Assembly: GCA_009923895.1 (NCBI GenBank)
Contig: RFSP01000024.1
Span: 1 to 13,530, forward strand
Length of the DNA: 13,530 nucleotides
Source of the DNA: Betaproteobacteria bacterium
GTDB lineage: Bacteria > Pseudomonadota > Gammaproteobacteria > Burkholderiales > Burkholderiaceae_C
Reading direction: 5' to 3'
The notes beneath the pieces are model-generated. The model saw only the letters and a program-made list of their open reading frames with translations, searched no databases and was not told where the DNA came from. A program made the translations under genes and the position numbers. Positions 6,771 to 13,272 of the stretch are shown here, one piece after another; the first letter of the stretch is position 1; every line of letters starts with the position of its first letter.

Positions 6771-8416
6771 GCGCACCACCCAGAGCGCCGGTGCATCGGT
6801 CAGTTCTGCGGTCCGTTCTGCCGTCGTTTTTGCGATCAATTGGGATGGGGACCTGCATGGTCCTGTGGGGACTTGCGTCGGCGCCGAGTGTGCAAGCGGC
6901 CTCCAAGGCGCTGGTGTACTGTTCTGAATCGAGTCCCGAGGGGTTTGACCCAGGTTTGTGGGACAGTCTGAGCACGAGCGCCGTCACCACGCAAATCTTT
7001 CAAGGCTTGTTGGCCTTTGAGCGAGGCCACGCCACGCTCAAGCCGGCCTTGGCCACCCGCTGGGAGGTGTCTCCCGATGCGCGCGTTTTTACGTTCACCT
7101 TGCGTCGAGGGGTGAAGTTTCATGCCACCCCGTATTTCACGCCCACGCGCGACTTCAATGCCGACGATGTGATGTTCACCTGGGGTCGATTCGTCCACCC
7201 CGATCATCCCTTCAACAAGGCGTTTCCCGCGACCTTCATCAACGCCGAAAGCCTGGAGCTGTCCAAGGCCATCGCGGGCATCGACCGCGTGGACGACCAC
7301 ACCGTGCGCTTTCGCCTGCGAGCACCCAATGTGAATTTTTTGTCGGTCTTTGCCAATCCCTTTGCCGGCATCCACTCGCAAGAATATGCCCAACAATTGC
7401 TGGCACAAGGGAGGGCGGCTGTCATCAACACCCAGCCCATTGGCACCGGGCCTTACCGCTTCAAAAGTTACAAAAAAGACGACGTGGTGCGCATGGTGGC
7501 GCACCCCCAGTACTGGGACGGGGCTCAAAAGACCACCGCCTTGGTCTACGCCATCAGCCGCGAAGCCGCGGTCAGGGTGCAGAAAATCGCCCGTGGCGAG
7601 TGTCATGTGACGGCACCCTTGCGTGACGTGGACTTGCACACGCTCTCGGGCCATCCGCAGGTGCAGATTCTCAAGGTGCAGGCCTTCAACATCAGCTACT
7701 TGTCGTTCCACATGAAAAAGCCGCCCACCGACCGGCGAGAGGTGCGCGAAGCCTTGGACATTGCCATCGACCGTCAGGCGTTGTTCAAAGTGCTGTTTCC
7801 CCGGGGCGATGCCACGCAGGCCGTGAGTGCATTTCCGCCAGCGGTGCCCGGGTTCAATACGCGCTTGCGCAATGAATACAACCCCCAGCGAGCCCGGCAA
7901 TTGCTGCAGTCGGCCGGGCTGGGTCAAGGCTTTGACATCGATTTGTGGGCCTTGCCCATGGCCCGACCGACCAATCCCAATGGGCTCCTTATGGCCCAGA
8001 TGATTCAGCAAGACTGGGCACGCATTGGCGTGCGGGCACGCATTGTCAGTTATGAGTGGGGAGAGTATTTGCGCCGCGCCAATCAGGGGGAGCACCATGT
8101 GTACATGAGTGGCTGGTCCAGCGGCACGGGGCAGGCCGACGATTTCCTCACGCCCAACCTCACCTGCGCGGCCAGCCGAGGGGGCATCAAATTTTGCAAT
8201 CGGGAATTCGATGCCCTGGTGGAAGCAGCGCGCACCGAGGTGGATGTCAACAAGCGCCTGGCACTCATCGAGCAAGCGCAGGAGGTGTTCAAGCGGGAGC
8301 GACCTTGGATTCCCATGGCGCACTCCACCGTGTACATCCCCATACGAAAAGATGTCAAAGGGTTCATCATGGCGCCCAATGGCACCGTGGACTTTGAAGG
8401 GGTCTATCGAGAATGA
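6767..8416 (+). CDS. DppA-like periplasmic peptide-binding protein (SBP family 5)
   Basis: A 549-residue extracytoplasmic solute-binding protein similar along its length to E. coli DppA. Shared landmarks are LVYCSESSPEGFDP near the mature N-terminus, FNADDVMFTWGR, QPIGTGPYRF, FDIDLWALPMARPTNPN, IVSYEWGEYLRRANQGEHHV, and a C-terminal IPMAHSTVYIPIRKDVKGF. The acidic run after the GWSSG loop (QADDF) lines up with the DppA segment DPDNF. A signal peptide spans about residues 1-44 with a basic N-region, a hydrophobic core (TCMVLWGLA) and cleavage after VQA. The GTG at 6767 overlaps the rpe stop (GTGA). The first ATG, at 6845, would strip the signal's basic residues, so an upstream start is needed, though an in-frame GTG at 6791 is also possible. 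No permease or ATPase is in the window. The downstream peptidases suggest D-amino-acid or cell-wall peptides as ligands. Confidence 0.92.
   Translation: MSAPPRAPVHRSVLRSVLPSFLRSIGMGTCMVLWGLASAPSVQAASKALVYCSESSPEGFDPGLWDSLSTSAVTTQIFQGLLAFERGHATLKPALATRWEVSPDARVFTFTLRRGVKFHATPYFTPTRDFNADDVMFTWGRFVHPDHPFNKAFPATFINAESLELSKAIAGIDRVDDHTVRFRLRAPNVNFLSVFANPFAGIHSQEYAQQLLAQGRAAVINTQPIGTGPYRFKSYKKDDVVRMVAHPQYWDGAQKTTALVYAISREAAVRVQKIARGECHVTAPLRDVDLHTLSGHPQVQILKVQAFNISYLSFHMKKPPTDRREVREALDIAIDRQALFKVLFPRGDATQAVSAFPPAVPGFNTRLRNEYNPQRARQLLQSAGLGQGFDIDLWALPMARPTNPNGLLMAQMIQQDWARIGVRARIVSYEWGEYLRRANQGEHHVYMSGWSSGTGQADDFLTPNLTCAASRGGIKFCNREFDALVEAARTEVDVNKRLALIEQAQEVFKRERPWIPMAHSTVYIPIRKDVKGFIMAPNGTVDFEGVYRE
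6798..6821 (+). repeat. Tandem 12-bp repeat in the signal-peptide N-region
   Basis: GGTCAGTTCTGC and GGTCCGTTCTGC lie back to back and differ at one base. A more diverged third unit (8 of 12 matches) may follow at 6822-6833. In frame it encodes the repeated peptide RSVLRSVL, which lengthens the basic N-region of the peptide-binding protein's signal sequence. Confidence 0.6.
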
Positions 8417-9015
8417 TTCGATGTGAAGAAGTGGCCACCCATGCCTTGTTTCGATCGCTGGGGTCTTTGGCCGGCGTGGAAGTGGACCTGCGTTACGCCG
8501 GTCCGCACAACTTTGCGGGCCGCGTGCTTTACGAGGGGCTGGATTGCGCGTGGATACGCACCGAGGCTGCAGCCGGCTTGGAGCGAGCCGCGCAGTGGCT
8601 CGCGCGCAAGCGGCCGGGCTATCGCTTGAAGGTGTTGGACGCCTTGCGCCCGCAGCGCATACAAGAGGCCATTTGGCGCGACGTGGTGGGCACGCCTGCG
8701 CAGGCCTATTTTGCCGATCCTGCTCGGGGGTCCATTCACTCCTTTGGCATGGCGGTGGACATCACGCTGGTGCACCCGTCGGGGCAAGAGTGCGACATGG
8801 GCAGCGGATATGACGAAATGTCGATCCGCTCCCACCCCTCTCACGACGCACTGCATTTGGCTCTGGGGGTGCTCACGGCAGACCAACTCATGTCACGAGG
8901 CTGGCTGCATGCCGCCATGGCACAAGGAGGCTTTGCTGGCATTCCCAATGAGTGGTGGCACTTTGATTTCGGCGACCGAGAGCAGGTGCGTCGAGAGTGC
9001 CCCATGGTGATTTGA
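8413..9015 (+). CDS. D-alanyl-D-alanine dipeptidase (VanX/DdpX, M15D)
   Basis: A 200-residue zinc dipeptidase that splits D-Ala-D-Ala. The M15D signature SIHSFGMAVD supplies zinc ligands His109 and Asp116, and EWWHFDFGD supplies the catalytic Glu180 and third zinc ligand His183. DALRP contains Arg79, equivalent to VanX Arg71 that stabilises the transition state. There is no signal peptide, so it should act in the cytoplasm after uptake, as E. coli DdpX is thought to. Length agrees with VanX (about 202). The ATG overlaps the stop of the DppA-like gene as ATGA, indicating translational coupling. The E. coli ddpX operon pairs the same enzyme type with a family 5 binding protein, so this is a recurring partnership. 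The absence of vanH or vanA genes argues for D-Ala-D-Ala catabolism, not glycopeptide resistance. Confidence 0.93.
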   Translation: MIRCEEVATHALFRSLGSLAGVEVDLRYAGPHNFAGRVLYEGLDCAWIRTEAAAGLERAAQWLARKRPGYRLKVLDALRPQRIQEAIWRDVVGTPAQAYFADPARGSIHSFGMAVDITLVHPSGQECDMGSGYDEMSIRSHPSHDALHLALGVLTADQLMSRGWLHAAMAQGGFAGIPNEWWHFDFGDREQVRRECPMVI

Positions 9016-9041
9016 TCGTCGCGCAATTTGCAGAGGTGCCT

Positions 9042-10136
9042 ATGACTGACCGTTGGGACTCTTCACCCACCGACCGCCGACACTTTCTTGCGGCTGCAGC
9101 CTCGGGTGTGGCTGCCGTGCCGGTGGCCGCAGCGGCGCAAGCGGGGCCGGGCGCGACGCGGGCACCCTTGAGCGGGCCATCGCGCATGCCCTTGCGGGTG
9201 CCACGGCGGCTGCAACCCGGAGACACCGTGGCGCTGATCAATCCGTCGGCCGCGGTGTATGAACGCCAACCCTATGAAGTGGCCCATGACACGCTCAAGG
9301 CCTTGGGATTCAAGGTCCGTGAGGCGCCCAATTTGAGAGCGCGCCGCGGGCAATTTGCGGGCACCGACGCACAACGTGCGGCCGATGTGAATGCCATGTT
9401 CGCCGACCCTCAGGTGCATGGCATTTTGGCGCTGACGGGAGGGTCGGGGGGCAACCGGATCTTGCCGTTGTTGGACTACGAGTTGATTCGTCGCAACCCC
9501 AAATTTTTGGGTGGGTTCAGCGACATCACCGCGCTGATCAACGCGGTGCATGCAAGAACGGGGCTCGTGACCTTCCATGCGCCCGTGGGAGTGTCTGAAT
9601 GGAACGAGTTCAGCGTGAGTCACTTTCGCGCCGCCGTCATGGAAGCGCAGTTGGCCACGCTGCGCAACCCGAAGTCGAATGAAGACGCCCTGGCACCCAA
9701 GAGCAACCGCATCTTCACCGTGCGAGGAGGCAAGGCCCAGGGGCCTTTGGTCGGCGGCAACCTTGCCGTGCTCACCTCCATGGCAGGCTCAGTCTATTGG
9801 CCTGCCTTTGACGGGGCCATCCTTTTTTTGGAAGACATCAACGAGTACATCTATCGCGTGGATCGCATGCTGTCCACGCTCAAGCTGGCTGGCGTCTTGG
9901 ACCGATTGGCCGGTGTGGTGCTGGGCGCCTTCACCAAGTGTGAACCGGGTGAAGGCTATGGCACCTTGACCTTGGACGAAGTGTTTGACGACTACTTCAA
10001 GCCCTTGAACATTCCAGTCTATGGGGGCGCGAGCTTTGGCCACATTCGACTGAAGTTCACGTTGCCCATCGGCTTGCCGGTGGAGATGGATGCCGACGCT
10101 GGCACGCTGCGCTTCTTGCAGCCCGCGGTCAGCTGA
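9042..10136 (+). CDS. S66 LD-carboxypeptidase with probable Tat signal
   Basis: A 364-residue serine peptidase of the LdcA (S66) family, whose members remove D-Ala from L,D-linked muropeptides. Expected catalytic residues are present: nucleophile Ser160 in GGFSDITAL, Glu264 in ILFLEDINE, and His334 in GGASFGHI. Also visible are LALTGGSGGNRILPLLD, PLVGGNLAVLTSMAGS and YRVDRML. The N-terminus TDRRHFLAAAASG has the twin-arginine pair at residues 12-13 followed by an alanine-rich core ending near AAAAQA, a typical Tat signal, whereas E. coli LdcA is cytoplasmic. I chose the ATG at 9042 because AGAGG lies five bases upstream and the signal then starts properly; the earlier in-frame ATG at 9003 and the GTG or ATG near 8997 lie inside the dipeptidase gene. 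It follows the dipeptidase by 26 bp, consistent with the same operon. Confidence 0.9.
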   Translation: MTDRWDSSPTDRRHFLAAAASGVAAVPVAAAAQAGPGATRAPLSGPSRMPLRVPRRLQPGDTVALINPSAAVYERQPYEVAHDTLKALGFKVREAPNLRARRGQFAGTDAQRAADVNAMFADPQVHGILALTGGSGGNRILPLLDYELIRRNPKFLGGFSDITALINAVHARTGLVTFHAPVGVSEWNEFSVSHFRAAVMEAQLATLRNPKSNEDALAPKSNRIFTVRGGKAQGPLVGGNLAVLTSMAGSVYWPAFDGAILFLEDINEYIYRVDRMLSTLKLAGVLDRLAGVVLGAFTKCEPGEGYGTLTLDEVFDDYFKPLNIPVYGGASFGHIRLKFTLPIGLPVEMDADAGTLRFLQPAVS

Positions 10137-10151
10137 GGCCGGGTCCGCGGG
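10122..10151. terminator. GC-rich stem after the LD-carboxypeptidase gene, weak terminator candidate
   Basis: CCCGCGG (10122-10128) pairs perfectly with CCGCGGG (10145-10151) around a 16-base loop that contains the palindrome TCAGCTGA, which includes the carboxypeptidase stop codon. It lies between two convergent operons, where termination is needed, but neither strand shows a T-run directly after it. Confidence 0.3.
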
Positions 10152-10169
10152 GTGACGGGGCCGACGGCT

Positions 10170-10421
10170 TTACTTTGAGGCCGGTGGTCGGGCCAGTTCC
10201 AGGGCTTGCGCAATCACGTTCAGATCGCCGATGTGATTGGCCAGCAAGAGCACCAGCCGTGCATTGAGCAATCGGCTCTCCTCGTCGCTCAGGCCGTGAT
10301 GGGCGGCAATGAGCCTCTCGTAGAAATCGTCGCCCGGCGCGTAGGCCTGCAGGGGGGGCTCACCGGGACGGTGAAAGTGGGGTTGGGTCTGCAAAGATGC
10401 GGGGCTCATCACAGTACTCAT
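10170..10421 (-). CDS. DUF2783 family small protein
   Basis: An 83-residue protein. The stretch DDFYERLIAAHHGLSDEES, then RLLNARLVLLLANHIGDL, matches the DUF2783 family as I know it: a small helical protein encoded next to flavin-dependent aromatic monooxygenases in beta- and alphaproteobacteria. Its function is not known. The ATG at 10421 overlaps the monooxygenase stop as TGATG with GGGAG upstream, supporting translational coupling; a GTG one codon earlier (10424) and an ATG at 10409 are alternatives. No signal peptide or membrane helix is visible. Constant association with the monooxygenase suggests an accessory or stabilising role, which is inference. Confidence 0.85.
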   Translation of the reverse strand: MSTVMSPASLQTQPHFHRPGEPPLQAYAPGDDFYERLIAAHHGLSDEESRLLNARLVLLLANHIGDLNVIAQALELARPPASK

Positions 10422-10430
10422 CACTGTACT
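10407..10430 (-). repeat. Tandem 12-bp duplication over the DUF2783 start
   Basis: Read on the minus strand, AGTACAGTGATG is followed directly by AGTACTGTGATG, differing at one base. The unit contains GTGATG, so the duplication gives two closely spaced in-frame initiation contexts (ATG at 10421 and 10409) across the junction of the monooxygenase stop and the DUF2783 start. Confidence 0.7.
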
Positions 10431-12121
10431 CCCAGGGCTTTGTCCAAGGCGCTGCGCACAGTGCGAAGCCCCTCAGGCCAACTCAACTGTCGCCAACGGG
10501 CGGCCACATGCTGGTCGGGGCGCAGCAAATACGCCGTGCCGCAGCGGGCGTCAAACCGACGGGCCGCCACGCCACGCACGTCGACGACGCAAGGCAAATC
10601 CGCGGGAGCGGGACCTTCTTGCCCCAAAACCACCAGAGGCTCTACTGCTGTGCCGCAGCCTTGGGCCTCGCGCAACTCGGACAAGGCGGCCCGACTCTGC
10701 GGCGTCAGGTCCTCAACGCAGTCCACAAACCACAGCAAGACGAAGCGGTTGCCGACTTCAGGCAGCAGCCACCGCAAGGTGGGGTCGCCGGCCCTGCAGA
10801 TGGGCGCGTCGTCCAGCGGCGCGCCTGGACGCATGCGGCCCTCAAAGGCATCGCTGTCCGGGGTGTTCAGTGATGAGCCCGTCAAGTGAGCCGGCACTGA
10901 GAGTCGGCCCGAGTTGACCAGGCTGCGCGCAAAGGCATGGTCCCGAGCCAGGCTCAGCACTGCATGGCGAAAATCTTGAGAGGCTTGGGATTTGGGCGTG
11001 ATGAAGTCGGTCGAGCGTGTGGAGTTGAGCAGGTTCTCGTCTGCCGCGGCCACGCGCTCGTCGCTGTACGTGTCCAACAGGGCTTCAGATGCCCGACCCT
11101 CCAAGACCCATTTGAGTTTCCAAACCAGGTTGTCCACGTCTTGAAGGCCCGAGTTGGCGCCGCGCGCGCCAAAAGGCGAGACCTGGTGCGCGGCGTCTCC
11201 CACGAACAAGACACGCCCGTGGCGGAACCGCTCCATGCGCCGGCACTGAAAGGTGTAGACGCTGACCCATTCGAGCTCGAATTTGCGATCCGGACCCAGC
11301 ATGGCTTGAATGCGGGGCAGCACCCGCTCGGGCTTTTTCTCTTCTTGCGGGTCGGCGTCCCATCCCAATTGAAAGTCAATTCGCCAGACGTTGTCGGCCT
11401 CTCGGTGCAGCAGCACGCTTTGCCCGGGGTGAAACGGTGGGTCAAACCAAAACCAACGCTCGGCGGGAAAGTCGGCTTGCATGACCACGTCGGCGATCAG
11501 AAAGCGGTCTTTGAACACCTTGCCTTCCATGTCCAGACCCATCATGTGGCGCACCGGGCTGCGCGCGCCATCGGCCACCACCAGCCAATCGGCTTGGAGG
11601 GTGTAGGCGCCATCCACCGTATCGACTGCCACATGCACGGCGCCGTCAAGCGACTGCACGCCCACCACTTTGTGTTGCCATCTCAGGTCGATGAGCGGCA
11701 GCTGCGTGGTGCGCCGCACCAGGATGTCTTCCAGGTAATACTGTTGCAAATTGACCATGCCTGGGCGCTGGTGGTCCGCTTCGCTCAGGAGGTTGAAGGC
11801 AAACACCTCCTCTTCCCGAAAGAAGGTGCGTCCCACGTTCCACGTCACGCCTTTGTCCACCACGGCCTGGCCGCAGCCCAAGCGGTCCAAAATCTCCAGC
11901 GTCCGTTTGGCGTAGCACAAACCCCGCGACCCAATGCTCACGGTGTTGTCGTCATCCAGCAGCACCACGGGCACGCCGTGTTGCGCCAAATCGATGGCCG
12001 CCGCCAGCCCCACAGGTCCTGCGCCCACCACCACCACCGGGTGGCGTGACGGCGTTCCAGACGGCTGCAACTCAGGCGCCGGGCGGTAGGCGAACGTGGG
12101 GTATTGGAACGTCTTGAGCAT
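10421..12121 (-). CDS. FAD-dependent monooxygenase (PheA/TfdB/MhpA-like)
   Basis: A 566-residue flavoprotein of the aromatic-hydroxylase group (FAD_binding_3). The Rossmann dinucleotide motif VVVGAGPVGLAAAIDLAQHG starts near residue 30, the DG motif VVADGARSPVR covers 181-191, and the GD motif FVGDAAHQVSPFGARGANSG, then LQD, covers about 307-328. A C-terminal region from about residue 400 fits the thioredoxin-like domain of phenol hydroxylase relatives. Such enzymes use NAD(P)H and O2 to hydroxylate phenolic or other ring compounds in the cytoplasm; the substrate cannot be read from the sequence. It is the middle gene of an MBL-monooxygenase-DUF2783 operon, 24 bp after the MBL gene. Its Shine-Dalgarno is weak, but no other start keeps the family N-terminus. 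Close relatives are sometimes annotated as 3-(3-hydroxyphenyl)propionate hydroxylase, which I would not assert. Confidence 0.9.
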   Translation of the reverse strand: MLKTFQYPTFAYRPAPELQPSGTPSRHPVVVVGAGPVGLAAAIDLAQHGVPVVLLDDDNTVSIGSRGLCYAKRTLEILDRLGCGQAVVDKGVTWNVGRTFFREEEVFAFNLLSEADHQRPGMVNLQQYYLEDILVRRTTQLPLIDLRWQHKVVGVQSLDGAVHVAVDTVDGAYTLQADWLVVADGARSPVRHMMGLDMEGKVFKDRFLIADVVMQADFPAERWFWFDPPFHPGQSVLLHREADNVWRIDFQLGWDADPQEEKKPERVLPRIQAMLGPDRKFELEWVSVYTFQCRRMERFRHGRVLFVGDAAHQVSPFGARGANSGLQDVDNLVWKLKWVLEGRASEALLDTYSDERVAAADENLLNSTRSTDFITPKSQASQDFRHAVLSLARDHAFARSLVNSGRLSVPAHLTGSSLNTPDSDAFEGRMRPGAPLDDAPICRAGDPTLRWLLPEVGNRFVLLWFVDCVEDLTPQSRAALSELREAQGCGTAVEPLVVLGQEGPAPADLPCVVDVRGVAARRFDARCGTAYLLRPDQHVAARWRQLSWPEGLRTVRSALDKALGVQ

Positions 12122-12145
12122 GTGCTGCGCCCGCGGCAGAAGGCC

Positions 12146-13105
12146 TCAGGATTCCAGCGCGTGCCACATCTGGACGTCGCGCTCGGCGGTCCAAATCCGA
12201 GGATCGGGGTACTGCGTCATCTCGTCATAACAGCGGGTGACGTCAAACGGCATGCAGTGGTCAAAGATCACCCAGTGGCCGTATTTGGGCCGCAATCGAT
12301 CGCAGGTTTGTCGATAAACCGCCTTCAAATCGAGCCCCGCCTTGGCGCCCTCTTCGACACTTTTGCGCACGTCGGCGATGAACTCGCGGGTGCCTGCGAG
12401 CCCTTGACGCACCGATTGCGCCGTGGTGAGTGCGGCGCCGCGTCCGGGTACCAGCGCCTTGGGTTGCAAGGCGGCCAGGTTGTCCAGCGTTTGAGGCCAG
12501 TCTTTGAAATAGGCATCGCCGGCATAGGGCGTGGCGTCAAACTCCACCAAGTCCCCCGACAGCAGCGTGCGCTCTTGTGGCAGCCACACCACGGTGTCGC
12601 CTTTGGTGTGGCCCCGCCCGAGCTGCAACAACTGCACTTCGAGCTTGCCCATCCACAAGGTCATCTTGCCGCTGAAGGTCAGGTTGGGCCAGGTCAGGCC
12701 GGGAGGCACGGTGTCGACGTTGCGAAACAGGCGGGGAAATCGCCCAATCTCGCTGGCCTTGTCCTGTTCACCTCGCTCTACGATGAGGTCGTAAGTGTCC
12801 TGGCTGGCGATGATGTGCGAGGCTTGGTAGGCACTGGCCCCCAGCACCCGCACCGCGTGGTAGTGGGTCAGCACCACATAGCGGATGGGCTTGTCGGTGA
12901 CCTCGCGGATGCGGCGAATGACGTCAGCAGCCATGGCCGGAGTGGCCTGCGTGTCGGCCACCAACACGCAGTCGTCGCCAATGATGATGCCGGTGTTGGG
13001 GTCGCCCTCGGCCGTGTAGGCCCAGGCATGTTCTGAAATTTGGGCAAAAGTGACCTTTTTTTCCTCCAGGTCGGCGTGGGAGGCGAACTTCTTTTCGGTG
13101 CTCAT
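12146..13105 (-). CDS. MBL-fold metallo-hydrolase family protein with incomplete metal site
   Basis: A 319-residue protein with the metallo-beta-lactamase fold. The motif normally HxHxDH reads THYHAVRVLG here, keeping His81 and His83 but with Val85 and Arg86 in place of Asp and His. RGHTKGD provides His166, LLSGDLVEF provides Asp185, and the usual PGHG loop is PGRG (Arg222). The Zn1 ligands and the bridging Asp are therefore kept, while all three Zn2-specific ligands are lost. A C-terminal extension containing HCMPFDVTRCYDEM and PDPRIWTAERDVQMW follows the core. There is no signal peptide. AAGGAA (13116-13111) precedes the ATG. It is the first gene of the monooxygenase operon and divergent from an ABC binding protein, which suggests a step in degrading the imported compound. 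It may be a mononuclear hydrolase or a non-hydrolytic relative. Confidence 0.88.
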   Translation of the reverse strand: MSTEKKFASHADLEEKKVTFAQISEHAWAYTAEGDPNTGIIIGDDCVLVADTQATPAMAADVIRRIREVTDKPIRYVVLTHYHAVRVLGASAYQASHIIASQDTYDLIVERGEQDKASEIGRFPRLFRNVDTVPPGLTWPNLTFSGKMTLWMGKLEVQLLQLGRGHTKGDTVVWLPQERTLLSGDLVEFDATPYAGDAYFKDWPQTLDNLAALQPKALVPGRGAALTTAQSVRQGLAGTREFIADVRKSVEEGAKAGLDLKAVYRQTCDRLRPKYGHWVIFDHCMPFDVTRCYDEMTQYPDPRIWTAERDVQMWHALES

Positions 13106-13272
13106 GGGCGTTCCTTGTCAGAGTTCAGAGTGTGCCGCCGAAGTCGGGACCCCGACTCTCGCAACCACCAAAACCTAGGGTTAGTACTGACCATCCATCA
13201 GGGTCAATCCTCTGGTACAAAGGAAGTGTCCAGTTTAGTTTACGCTTTTCGATATTTTTTGAGGATTCGACC
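13106..13272. promoter_or_regulatory. Divergent control region with two dyad-symmetric sites
   Basis: This 167-bp gap separates the MBL operon from the divergent binding-protein gene. AGTCGGG-AC-CCCGACT (13142-13157) is a palindrome with perfect 7-bp arms. GGTTAGTACTGACC (13179-13192) is a 14-bp palindrome with one mismatched pair. On the minus strand TTGACC (13207-13202) is followed after 15 bp by TACTAA, a weak sigma-70-like pair whose -10 lies inside the second dyad, so a repressor there could block transcription of the MBL operon. A T-rich tract just before the GTG at 13273 may belong to the other promoter, but I could not assign hexamers. No regulator gene is visible nearby. Confidence 0.4.

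Noticed and set aside
6836..8323. A 495-codon minus-strand frame opposite the DppA-like gene
   Set aside because: The opposite strand encodes a full-length recognised protein; the frame has no motif and no plausible initiation site.
8413..9015. VanX-type gene as a sign of glycopeptide resistance
   Set aside because: No vanH, vanA/B ligase or VanRS regulators are nearby, and the host appears Gram-negative; the neighbours point to peptide catabolism.
10937..12049. A 370-codon plus-strand frame opposite the FAD monooxygenase gene
   Set aside because: Antisense to a protein with intact GxGxxG, DG and GD motifs; composition and lack of a domain indicate a shadow frame.
12387..12446. PGRG loop and HYHAVR motif as sequencing errors in the MBL gene
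   Set aside because: The frame is intact across the gene and three Zn2 ligands are changed at separate places, which random errors would not do in such a coordinated way.
12104..13036. A 310-codon plus-strand frame opposite the MBL-fold gene
   Set aside because: Mirror of a conserved protein, no recognisable domain, and it would overlap the start of the monooxygenase gene.
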